From: Rhabdornis inornatus
Lineage: Eukaryota > Chordata > Aves > Passeriformes > Rhabdornithidae
Assembly (NCBI GenBank): GCA_013397075.1
Contig: VWZS01009792.1
Coordinates: 2,252,687 to 2,316,686, forward strand
Reading direction: 5' to 3'
DNA length: 64,000 nucleotides
Part shown: piece after piece, positions 25,601 to 37,300 of the stretch
How the letters are laid out: each line of letters opens with the position of its first letter
How positions within the stretch are numbered: the stretch's first letter is position 1
The notes under the pieces: model-generated
The model's input: only the letters and a program-made list of their open reading frames with translations
The model's database searches: none
What the model was told of the DNA's origin: nothing
Position numbers and translations under genes: made by a program

Positions 25601-28600
25601 CACATGATTTTACTTCAAAACTCATTAAAGACTATGGGAGCTGGTCTGGGTCCATAGACGATTTTCCAAAGTAGTGTTATGTACTTTAGTTCATTGATTT
25701 GTCGGGGTTTTTTAATCTGCTTTTGTTTTAGTTTGTTTGGTTGGTTTTTGTGGGCTTTTGGGGGGTACTGCAGGCCAATTACAACCAGTGAGATATCTTG
25801 GTGCTATGATTTTGCACTGAGTGGATATAATATTAGCTGTTTCCTCATTGCAGTACCCTTTGGAGGTGAACACTTTTTTAGATCTGCATTTAAATTTCAA
25901 TCCGTCTTGGCCAAGGATAATAAAAAGACTAGAACATTTGACAAATATGAATGTTATTTCATTAATTTTTATAACTTTAGAAAAGTCCCATGAATGTAAA
26001 AAAACGATCCATATATATCCTTTTTTGAGATAGGCCATCACTAGAAATAACATAATGATGTTAATTTTCTAATCACTGTCGCATATGTATAAAGCATAGT
26101 AATTGATAATGTCAGCAATTTCAGTGGAATATGTGTCAATTAAATTCACTTAGTATGTATGAGAAACTGCCACTCATATTATAGCACTTGGAAAATTTTA
26201 ATGTCATCTTAATTGTCCTGGTAAATTTGAAAAATACTATACTTAAAAATGATGACATTTATTTAACTCATTAGAAGATTTTATTTTTTTTTTTAAGATT
26301 GCTTTTAGATTGAAAGTACCATTAAAAAATAGTAAAATCTTTCTACACATACTCAGAAGTAACAAGGATCATGCAACAATTAGGTTCTAGAGTGCTTCAG
26401 TGGTGTTGCACTTGATGTGCAAAGGAGCTTTATGTTACTACAAGGACTTTTGGATTGCATTTTACCACTGACAAGGATAACATTTCTTGGGGTTTCTTTC
26501 CACAAAGACAGCATTTCTCTTTTTAAAGCAAGAAACTGTTTTTAAGAGTCAGTGGAATAAGCCTCTTCAGAAAAACTGTGATGGTCAAGCTCTGCTTGAA
26601 GGAAAATGCCTAACTGTCTTTTGGGTTACTTGGATGGAAATAATGAATAATCTAAGCATCAAAAAGGCATAGAAAAGAGTAGTTTTGATGTTTCTTCTGT
26701 TGACTGAAAACCAGAAATGGCAGGATGAGAGGATCAGAAAGACAGACATGTTACAAAGATTAGTTTTGCAGAATATTATGCTATCTACAGTGTGAAATTA
26801 GGAACTAAAAGACAAATCCTATTTGTCTCGCTCAGAGCAGTTGCTTTCAATCAATAAAGTCACATTAGTGAACAGACTTTCAGGATCATGTGTTCACCTT
26901 ACACTGCTGAGCAGCTGAAATGAATAGCTGAAATGCCAACAGAGCACTCACAAGCCTTACTGGCTTCACATTGAGTCGTGAGTGCTTGTCATTTCCCAGA
27001 TTCAGATCTTTCACGCGTAAAGCTCTCAACAAAATCAATGCTAGCTCTGTGTCTGGGCCACAGGGAACATCCCACTACTACCTTTGATTTGAGTCTGTAG
27101 ATATTCATGGTTTTATTATGGAGAAGGCAACTTCTATTCATGTCCCACAGCCCCAGATTTTTCAGTCCATGTAACTTCTTGGGCACACTGTAGCTCTTTC
27201 CTGCCTGCTCAGCTGGTTTTAAATCCTGTGTTAAAATGGGATGGGCAATGATTAGTGCAGCACCAAGACAAAGAATATGAAAACCAACCCCTTTGCCCTG
27301 CACTATAGATACTCACAGAGGCACAACACACATTAAGAGCTGCTCAAAATTGAAAAGAAAAAAAAATAATTTCCCTGATAGCTGGGTTTTTAGGCAGGCA
27401 AGACTGTCCAAAGAAGGAATGGCATCCTAGGCCATTGAGATTATTTTTCTGAGTTATTTGACACTTGTCCACAGTTGCTCATATACTAAAACACTGCAAC
27501 CCAGAGCCTCTGCAGAACTGAACAGGACAGGTTGTTCAAGCCACAGGTTACTGCCAGTGACTAATGACACTTCATTTTTTAACTGCATAAGAGGTGGAAC
27601 CCTATTACTTTTTAAAACTGAAAAGTACATGTGCTGAGGTTTCACCCTTCCACCCCTCAAGGGGAAAGAAGTGGAAAGGAGGAATCTCAGGCCACATTCC
27701 TTGCGTGCAATTTATTGTGCATGTTAAGAAGACACCCAGCTTTGTGTACTGGGAATACTCTAAAGTAAAATGTATTGCACTATTTCCAGTTTAAATGAAA
27801 CCTCATAATTGTCTATTTTATTCCATATCTACTTAGCAAAACATTCTGAGCACACAGCCAAATCTTAAATTGCAAAAGAGATCAGGGGATTGATGTAGGC
27901 AAAATGCTTTTGGAATAAAGCATTGCTTGACTCACCATCCAAGATCAGTACATGTAGCATTCATTTTAAAATAAAGCAGAATTACAGCATTAAAAAGACA
28001 GGAAAATACCCCAGAGCTGTGGTTTGGAAAAGCTGAGAGCTCCCGCCGAGAACATCATTTCTCATCAGATCAGTGTGAGTTAACAGGGAACATAATGCTG
28101 AACACAACCAGAAACATCTGAAAGCGAATCCCATTTCAGCAATAACTGCTTCTAATAGGAGAAGGAGGATTGAGAAAGACAACCCTTATTAAGCATCCTA
28201 ATGTCTTAATACTGTGGCCTATTAGTTTTCTGACATCTACCCACTGCAGTTCTATTCCACTCTGTCTAAAGCACTGGGGGTTTTAAGGTGCTGAACTCGT
28301 GCTGCATAATTTAAGCTGCTGTACTGAATATTCACCCGACCCTACTGCTGTCGGAGGAGTCCAGCAGGCTGGAATTTCCATACAACACAAGAAATACTTT
28401 ACAAGACAGCTCTGTTCTTAAAGTTCAGCATTTTCTATTGGGTAAATTTGTGTGTAGCCGACAGCTATGAATTGATTTTAGAGGTGATATTTCACGTCTA
28501 TATTATTTTGCTTCTTAGATTTCAGTATCAAATTACTAAACATTACAAAAATGTAATTTGTTTTCATTTATGATAGCAAAAATGAGCTGAAAAAATACTA

Positions 28601-30554
28601 CTTCTTGAGTCAGCTTTGAACAAGAAATTTTATTTATTAAGCTAAAAACTATAATGAAGACTTAATCCAGTTGAAGAAAATATTTGCTTTTTCCCTGACA
28701 TAAACCTGTACTTTATCATCAGTAATACTGGACATAAAGGGATCTTTTTCTGTCAAAGAAATTTTGTAAAGTCCAGAGTGTTACTTAATAATAGTAACAT
28801 TTTCAAAGTGAAATCTGGAGGTTTTTTTTTCTTTTCAATTAAATTTAATATTTTTTTTCTGTTCTTTTCCCAAAAGTATTCAAATAGAGTGAGTCCTTGT
28901 AGCATAGAGGTGTTAGCTAGCACAGCCCATTAAATTGATGGCACTAAAGCCACAACCAACAACTACTGAAAATAAAGAAAAGAGAAAAATGTTCCTTTAT
29001 TATAAGAGACAAAAAGAGAAGTTCATTATAGCTATCTGGATGAAAATATTTATACTATGATCCAAGTACAGCAAATAGTTTTGAATCTAAGGCTTTTTCC
29101 CCCAAAAATCAGTTGATGAACTTTTAGTCAAATCAGGGGCTAGTCCTTGGGAAGTCCACTGCTATTTTAAAATAATACTGAACTTTGTTTAGTTTCACAT
29201 TTAGTTCCTCATAACTTGACCTAACTCTTACAGAGCTTCACTGTGGAAGTTATTTATTTAAAAACTGGATCTTCAAAATATATATACCTGTCTGAAATCC
29301 AAACAACAAGTTATTTTTTTCATCAGCTGTACATCCTGATGAACCTTGTTCTGTGCCATAACAAATATGCAGCAGACACTGTGCTGTTTCATAACTCATG
29401 TATTTTTAGTGAAAAAACTCAATAATATCTGAATTCGGAAAGTATGAATTGCCCTCAGTTGTCTAAAGATATGAGGTCCTAAGAAATTTCACTTTGGGAA
29501 TTATTGTGGTGCATATGGCATCTTTGTCTCCATAGCATCAGGTGGCTGAGAGTGGATTCCCTGATCACTAAAACCCTTTCTGCGTTTTGAAATGCTAAAT
29601 ACTGGAGGAAATGTGCCAAGTCTGATTGGTTCTCCAGTTTGTCCTTTGTGAACTAACTCATGTTTTGCTATTAGACTCTCATGCTGAGCAGCCAAAGAGG
29701 CTCTCAGGGTGCAATGCAGTATTGCTCTTTGAATTGCTGAGGGAGATACTGGGAAAATTCCTATTAATCAGCTCCCAAATCAGCACCATCCTTGTTTAAA
29801 CTGGTGTGCTTTCCTTTCATCTTGTAATTTATTTTCCTGCATCCTTATTGTCAATCAGCTACCCAGATTGGGATAGTGTATCAAATACTTCAAAAGACTG
29901 CATATTTTCAGGCTTTCTGTGGATTTTTATTTGTATGAAAACTATAGGAAAATTTTTAATATTTTATAAGAAACACACGGGCGTGCATTTTTGTGCAGGA
30001 TCAAGTATAGCCACAGAAAAGTTTTTTTGCTTTATTTTTTTGTTTTGTTTTCTACACTGAGCAAAGATTTTCAGGCACATTGTAGAAAATTGTAGATTGC
30101 CTCATTACATAATAAAATAAAAAAGACAATGCTGGAACTCTGGTCTCCTATCCAATTCTCACCAGGTTGTTTTCAAAATGGGGTTTTTAACCAAAACCCT
30201 TCAGAGTGCTTTCAAAATTATGTCTCCTTGAAAATATTAGCTCTAACTTAATCTGTCCAAAGACTCTAAACTGACTATTTCTTGCATGTCTTAAAAGTAC
30301 TTCATGCTTTCCATCTCCTTAGCCTTTGCCAACATACAACATACACCAACAGTGACAGCACTTTCCAAGCACCAACCTGTACAAACAGCCTGGGAAGCTC
30401 TCCCAAGTAACTCTTACCTTGGAAACACCACAAATTCTTACTTCTAGTTCTGTACTTCATCCTGAAATAGTAAATACTCAACAGTTTGGCTAGGCTCAAA
30501 TGTTAAACGCTTAAAACGTGTGAACTATGAAACATCAGATTTAAACCTAGTGTG
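22688..30554. other. Long repeat-poor stretch, no gene seen
   Basis: No gene or transposable element could be supported over almost 8 kb. Open frames reach at most about 113 codons and carry no motif. Short A- or T-rich runs are scattered, for example near 24228-24237 and 26283-26294. Some parts, such as 28300-28560, are less degenerate-looking and could be conserved non-coding DNA, but that cannot be judged from one sequence. Confidence 0.5.
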
Positions 30555-30735
30555 TTAACTCCTGATAAAACAACCAACCAATCAACGAGCAAAAAATCCC
30601 CAAATCAAACACAAACCAAAAAATCTCAAGCAAACAAACAAGGGGGGGAAAAAAACCAAACCAAAACAAAACAAAAAAACAAAACACAAAAAAACCCCAA
30701 CTAACCAAGCAAAAAAAGAAAACAACCCCAAAAAT
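30555..30735. repeat. A/C-rich low-complexity block
   Basis: About 180 bases made almost only of A and C, such as 'caaaccaaaaaatctcaag' and 'aaccaaaccaaaacaaaac', broken by one run of seven G near 30642. The strand asymmetry is strong: the complementary strand is T/G. It looks like a degenerate simple repeat. Confidence 0.85.
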
Positions 30736-31498
30736 CTGAACCCTAGTCCAAAGCCTCTTCAAAATTCAAAAATCATTGCTACTCCACAGCAGCCATTTAA
30801 ACAGGTTATTCAGGCAGATGCCAGCCAAAAAAACATTTTCCTTGTTCATATCACATGGCAACTCCAATAATCCATCTCTGCCAGATTGAACCTCTAATTC
30901 TATATTTAGCTTCTTCTTACTGATTTTTCGTGTACAAAGAGATGAACGTGTGTGTCTATGGAGGAAGATGAGGAAACCAAAAGAGAGATGACTTCTGGGA
31001 TCGTGTCAAGTAGAGGAGATGTGATGATTTAAAATAAGATGATTATTAAATTTATAATGTCTTTAGGCCATACTTCAGTTTTCTGCAGGTGGATATGTTG
31101 TTAATTCCTATTATCAGGCAGCAGGAAAAGTGCTTTTCACAAAGGTTAAGGCAAGCCCAGAAAGACTGATGAAAATCACATTCTGTATGTCCAGAAGGTC
31201 ATTTTGGAAAGAGTAACAAGATAACTCTGTCTTGTAATGTTAGAGCTATAATAAAGCACTCTCTGTATCTAAAAATCCACTTTATAAGCCCTGCAGACAG
31301 GCACAAAGTTTCCACCAGTGATTCTGAGCTTAAGGCTCAACTGTCCTTGCCTCTTGTTTCATTAGTGCATTCTGCAGCTGGACTGTAAAATAGTTCCTCT
31401 TGCCAGAAATGAAACAGGTCACTGAAATCAGAGCAGCTCTCTGATGCTGTGGGTCATCCCATGGCTCAGCTTCAGCAGCATTGTTGCCATGGAGTGGC
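30736..31498. other. Spacer before the assembly gap
   Basis: No feature is recognised. It ends in the long poly-T that precedes the gap. Confidence 0.5.
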
Positions 31499-31512
31499 TT
31501 TTTTTTTTTCTT

Positions 31513-31552
<40 letters not shown>

Positions 31553-31579
31553 CGGGGTTTTTTTTTTTTCTTTTTCCCC
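31499..31579. repeat. Long poly-T tract next to gap
   Basis: Around 80 bases of nearly pure T with a few C and one CGGGG interruption. Its position immediately upstream of the run of N suggests that the homopolymer stopped the read or assembly here. Its written length is unlikely to be exact. Confidence 0.85.
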
Positions 31580-31586
31580 TAAAAAT

Positions 31587-31745
31587 NNNNNNNNNNNNNN
31601 NNNNNNNNNNNNNNNNNNNNNNNNNNNNNNNNNNNNNNNNNNNNNNNNNNNNNNNNNNNNNNNNNNNNNNNNNNNNNNNNNNNNNNNNNNNNNNNNNNNN
31701 NNNNNNNNNNNNNNNNNNNNNNNNNNNNNNNNNNNNNNNNNNNNN
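31587..31745. other. Assembly gap (159 N)
   Basis: All bases are N. The sequence right after the gap is repeated at 33582, so the gap probably marks a contig join and not simple missing sequence. Confidence 0.99.
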
Positions 31746-32884
31746 ACTCACTATTTTAAGCTTTTTTAACATAATTTGTTTGTTTTAACAAAACTAATTA
31801 CCTATATTACGTGGAACTTGACACTGGCATTGAGGAGAAGAGGGAATGGCAAAAAGCCACAGATTGTTTTGAAATTCAGCTGCATGTACTTATGGAAGTG
31901 ACCTTTCAGAACTGATAAAAGCCAGTGCTGAGTGCTCTTGAAAATTCTAACAGAAAAGAACCCATCTTGTGTACCAATAAATAAATGTCTAGCAAAAAGG
32001 CTCGAAACATCAAAATGACTGTAATGTGAAATACAGAAGCCACAGACTGAGTCTTTCATATTGCCTGGCATTCTGAACCAAAGGAAACTCAAAGATTAAT
32101 TTGATATACAAATTCTAGAAGAAGATTTTTAAAAATAAATTATAAATTTATTATTTTTATAAATTATAAATTTATAAATTATAAATTCTTTATTTCCACC
32201 TCATCCTCAATTTTGAATGAACATTCGACAATCCTAGAATTCAGAACAAATACACATAATTATTAAGAGCTATGAGCTATCATGAAGGTCCTGGATACCA
32301 CGGGATTTTTGAAAAAAATATTTCTGGACTTCTTGTTTAATTTTTGATTGATGCATCTCTGTAAATAGTTATTTTCTTACTTAATTTCTGGTATCAGAAG
32401 TTTAGGAACTAATTTTTGGCATTTCAAAAATTAAAGTCTAAAATCCTTAATTAAAAAAAAAATCCCCAGAGTATTAACACCATGGGGTTTTTTTGTTTTG
32501 TTTTGTTTTATGTTTCCAAATAAAGCTTTTTAAAAAAAAATATGAAGTACTTACCCATCCTCACTTGGAGATATCTTGTCTATTTTCCTTTCCCCTCCAA
32601 ACTCAAACATGATAAAACATGACAATTAAATTAGACTTGCCACAATACAGCTTTAGTGGTGAATGCCAAAATATAACTAAAATCTTAAAAATAATCTGTT
32701 TTTTTCTCCTTTTGTATTGAATAATTTAATCTAACTTGATTGCAAAACATTTTATTGACTTCTTCATAAAGAGAAATTCTGAATTAAATTAACTTTGACA
32801 TTCAAATTGCAAGTCGTGCTGTTTTCCGAATGTAGTAGCACTAAGAGGTCTGGGAAAGGTCAGAAGGGACTGCATTTGTATGAG
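31746..32884. repeat. Duplicated block, copy A (long form)
   Basis: Bases 31746-32115 recur at 33582-33951 (offset 1836), and 32514-32884 recur at 33949-34319 (offset 1435). By eye there are no mismatches in the parts compared. Copy A has about 401 extra bases between the two shared parts. It is bounded by the gap on one side and a lone N at 32885 on the other. This is what two haplotypes placed in series would give. A 96-codon minus-strand frame appears identically in both copies and is not evidence of a gene. Confidence 0.9.
32131..32190. repeat. AT-only self-complementary tract
   Basis: The units 'ataaattataaattta' repeat and are largely self-complementary, so the tract can fold back on itself. 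It lies inside the segment of about 401 bases present only in copy A. Confidence 0.8.
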
Positions 32885-32885
32885 N
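32885..32885. other. Single ambiguous base at a join
   Basis: A lone N falls exactly where the match to copy B ends (tgag, then N). It behaves as a contig junction mark. Confidence 0.9.
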
Positions 32886-33581
32886 AGCTTTGTTTCTGTC
32901 CTTTTCCCCATAAAGTACATGTTGTGAAATTCAATAAAAACTCATGAAAATAACTTGGTATGGTTAAGAAGTAGACTGGCACCAGTTGCCCCATCTCTGT
33001 CCAGTTCTCGATTTCTCTGCCTTTTGCACGCATAGTTTTTATGCACATCTTCAGATACAGCTTCTTTTATTCCCCTAATTTACTGTCAGACCACTGAGCT
33101 GTCATGTAAATTACTCTCTTCAGCGGGGACTGAATGAGAGATGGAGGGGCTGGGTTTCTAATTCTGTTATTATTCATTTGAATGATCTTTCTATTAAAAA
33201 AAAAAACCTGAAACTAATAGTCCCAATTTATACACATATATATTTCAATAAGGTTAATGTTGAATATTTCAAATAAGACTAGTAGGGAAAATCTTTAAAG
33301 CAGCCCATGCCAGTAGGTTATGCAAAGCATTTCCTGACAGTATAGAGAGGAATTACAGATAAACACTTAAAAATTTGAAGCTGGCTGTAGCTCAGTCTAA
33401 CACTGTTCTGTCCATGAGACTTGGATAGATACTTTTTGACAAGGTATTCTCTGTCATGTGGACTGAGAACTTGTTGCATCAGATTAATGAAGATGTGTCC
33501 AGCTGAAAAAAAAATCTGCATATGGTGAATTTTTCATGTTGATCAATGTCTGGTATTTTGCTCAGTGTTTTAACCTTTTTT
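32886..33581. other. Single-copy spacer between duplicate copies
   Basis: About 700 bases not found in duplicate within the window. It runs directly into copy B without any N. If copy A is a false duplicate, this spacer would be the true upstream neighbour of copy B. No gene is seen. Confidence 0.6.
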
Positions 33582-34319
33582 ACTCACTATTTTAAGCTTT
33601 TTTAACATAATTTGTTTGTTTTAACAAAACTAATTACCTATATTACGTGGAACTTGACACTGGCATTGAGGAGAAGAGGGAATGGCAAAAAGCCACAGAT
33701 TGTTTTGAAATTCAGCTGCATGTACTTATGGAAGTGACCTTTCAGAACTGATAAAAGCCAGTGCTGAGTGCTCTTGAAAATTCTAACAGAAAAGAACCCA
33801 TCTTGTGTACCAATAAATAAATGTCTAGCAAAAAGGCTCGAAACATCAAAATGACTGTAATGTGAAATACAGAAGCCACAGACTGAGTCTTTCATATTGC
33901 CTGGCATTCTGAACCAAAGGAAACTCAAAGATTAATTTGATATACAAATTCCAAATAAAGCTTTTTAAAAAAAAATATGAAGTACTTACCCATCCTCACT
34001 TGGAGATATCTTGTCTATTTTCCTTTCCCCTCCAAACTCAAACATGATAAAACATGACAATTAAATTAGACTTGCCACAATACAGCTTTAGTGGTGAATG
34101 CCAAAATATAACTAAAATCTTAAAAATAATCTGTTTTTTTCTCCTTTTGTATTGAATAATTTAATCTAACTTGATTGCAAAACATTTTATTGACTTCTTC
34201 ATAAAGAGAAATTCTGAATTAAATTAACTTTGACATTCAAATTGCAAGTCGTGCTGTTTTCCGAATGTAGTAGCACTAAGAGGTCTGGGAAAGGTCAGAA
34301 GGGACTGCATTTGTATGAG
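33582..34319. repeat. Duplicated block, copy B (short form)
   Basis: The second copy lacks the segment corresponding to about 32116-32516 of copy A. The join reads 'aaattccaaataaag', with a TTC shared by both break ends. It continues smoothly into unique sequence on both sides, so this is probably the correctly placed allele. Confidence 0.9.
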
Positions 34320-37300
34320 GACAGTAAGAAATAGCTTCTACTAATACTTCAATTGCAGAAAAAAGGGAAGAGAAAGGAATATGTTAGAGTCAGTCTATAA
34401 GGGAGGAATTGATGCTCTGGGAAATTATGATTTACTGAAGTTAGGAAAAAGGGTATTTGTCAAACCGACAAATTATATTCTGTGCATCAGCCTACTGCAC
34501 AAAATACAGTAAAAGCTTCCAATTCTGATGTATCTGTGCTTTTGTCAAACTGCAGTTAGCTCAGCAAATATTTGAGGACCATTTCAGTGGAAGGGTAAAG
34601 GCAGATGCTTTGTGAAAAGCGGTGTGTCAGCATATTTCTAATTTTGAGCAAAAACTTAGAGGAAAGAACAGATGGAGTAGAAGACTTACAATGATTATAG
34701 TGCACAAAATGTATTTTATATTTAAACAATTAAACATTTTGAATGGACTTCCTTAATTAACTTCCAGTGCAAAGCAGTAAGTACTGTAGGAGGAGTTATC
34801 AGTAGTTTCCTGTGATTTATGAGCTGTGTATGAAAAGGTAATATTCAGAGAGTGGCATTGCAATAGCCACATGTGCATGTGAGGATAACACTGGCTACAC
34901 TTCGAAAGAATGAGTAAAATGATCTATTAATTCTTGGAGACAGCTCATTGTTCTTGTTGCATAATTTAATTAAACTATATCCAATATAATGGAAATCTTG
35001 CTAATTGGCTCTAGGAACTTGCTGAGCAAGACTTACACCCTATTGTTAACATTTTTCTCCTTTGAATACTTTTCTGAGCATGGGATCTATGGAGCAGCTG
35101 CATTTGGATTTCTTTGTGGGTTGTTCCTCGCTGATGTTCAAAGGGCTGAGTGCTGCAGCAGGGGCATAGATAACTTAGCTCCACAAGTATTACCCTTCTT
35201 GACACAGCTTTTGCAATAATGTACTTCCACATTAGCCACTTAATCTGAGTTGCAAAACTCAGACTAAGCACTGAAAAGTAGCATGCCAGATGTTTTATGG
35301 TGCTTGTACGTGGCTTCCTTTCTGTGCTGCTTTGGGAGTGTCACCTTTCCTGGCTGCTGGCACTGCCTGGATGGCCCAGCTGTCAACTTGCCTGATGTAA
35401 TAACTGCTTCATCTAAACCTCTGTGAGATTCCCTGTACTAAACATTTCTGAACGTTTCTCTCTGCTGCTCCATCTAGTCCTTTCCCCTCTCATTGTTTAA
35501 CTGATGTGTTTCATCTTGAGATAAAATCCTGCTGATTCCTCAGTGCTTCAAATGCCACCAGAACCAGCTGCTTAAAATCTCAGCCCTAACAGTGTCTACA
35601 GGCTCTTCATCCTCTTCTCCAAATGGCCCCATGGACACCCTATTCTGAGAGGTGAGTCTCAGCTCTGCAGGGATAAAGTGGTGAATCACACTGTGAGGAT
35701 GCTGTAGCAGAAACAGAATTTTTTGGGGTGAGGAATAAGTTATCCTCTCCCCGAGTCAGCTGCAGAAAATTGTAAGTACAAAATCAGCTACAGCCTGAGC
35801 TTGAACATCTTCCAAGTCATTCACAGTGAGACACAGACACTACCTCCTTCTTAGAGCTCTTGGAAAGAACTGAGAGAAATTTCAGGCTGGAAAGAGTTAA
35901 AAAGTGATTTGGGAAAAAGAGAAAGAATGATGAAAGGGCAATAAAGAATTTCACTGAAACCTTGGGTGCCCAGTGGGATGCAGTCAACGATTACTGTCCT
36001 GGTATTCTCCTTCCTTCTCTTCCTCTACTCTAGCCTGGAAACCTGTGGCATCTAGGATTTATACATGCATAGATGTATGAATAAAAGTGAAACCATTTTA
36101 CACACACACTATATAGCATTATATAAAATTGTATAATGTGGCATTATCATTTATATTATGATGGTTTAAATATCTGTTAATATATGTTTATATTCATATC
36201 TTGCATCTAAATTATAACTAAGCTTCAAGGGTGCCAGGACAAATTTGCCAGGACAAATGAAATGAGCACTCGGTCAAAGACAAGAAATTAAAATATATCT
36301 TTTTTTAACAACAATAAAATGCAAGTATACATGTATATAGTTCAGAATATCTGGAGATCTGAACAGTGACCACATTCCCATTTCAGCAGCAAGTCCTTGT
36401 TTTCACTGTGGTCTTGTCTATAACACATAGATATCTCCACCCAAACTGTCTATCACACACAGTTCTATGCATATTAAATTAGCAGTCTGAATATTATTCT
36501 ACTAAGCTGTCAAGGTTACATTCCCACAGTGATTAGTAGTGAGCTTTAATGATGAATAAACTTTCACTGATTGGTGTTTACAGCCGCAGGAACAGTCGTG
36601 TCATTCTGTACTTAGACTTTCAAAACATCAGTTATCTCTTTGTGCCTGCACTTTTGGTGGTCCTAGTTCCCAATGCCAGTTCTCACTGAATAGCCTCCAA
36701 GCTGCAGTTACCTGGCAACAAGAATTTTATTCAAATAGTCTAATAAAAAACACGCTCATGTTGCAGGATCCTGGAGGATTTGACTGGGGAAAAAATATTG
36801 ATCCGTGAGAAGATAAGTGCACATAAAGTTATTTGCTTGTATTAATATCTTTTAGTTAGGACATTGGTACATTATCAAAATTGGTTCAGAGCAATCAGTC
36901 CCCTCTTCCATATAATGGGTTCACATTACTGTCATTGGTCCAACCAAGCTGCACACTCCTGAACCTGCCTCATCTCATAATTACCACTGCCCCCTTGATA
37001 AAGGAACACATTCTGAAATGCTACAGGCTTCTGATGTTGGGTAGCTCTTCCTCAAATTTTTAAAAAATTACTAGTCATGAGTAATTTTGCTGAAATGAAC
37101 AAATATGTTTCCATGAATATAAAAACTTTTTAAAAAATATGATAAAACATTTGCATTATCCATGACACAATAATTGCATGGAATACTGCACATAATAAAG
37201 TTCTTAAGAATCAGCTTCTGATTTCTCAAAATCCAACTCAACATCTATATTTACCTTTTTATATACATATTCTGAAATGGTGATGAGAGTCCTGATTTTC

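Noticed and set aside
31444..31788. Frames of over 100 codons crossing the N run
   Set aside because: They exist only because undefined codons and poly-T contain no stops.
31802..33928. Identical 96-codon minus-strand frames at 31802-32092 and 33638-33928, suggesting a duplicated gene
   Set aside because: They are identical because the surrounding DNA is duplicated, probably by assembly. Length is within chance and no family is recognised.
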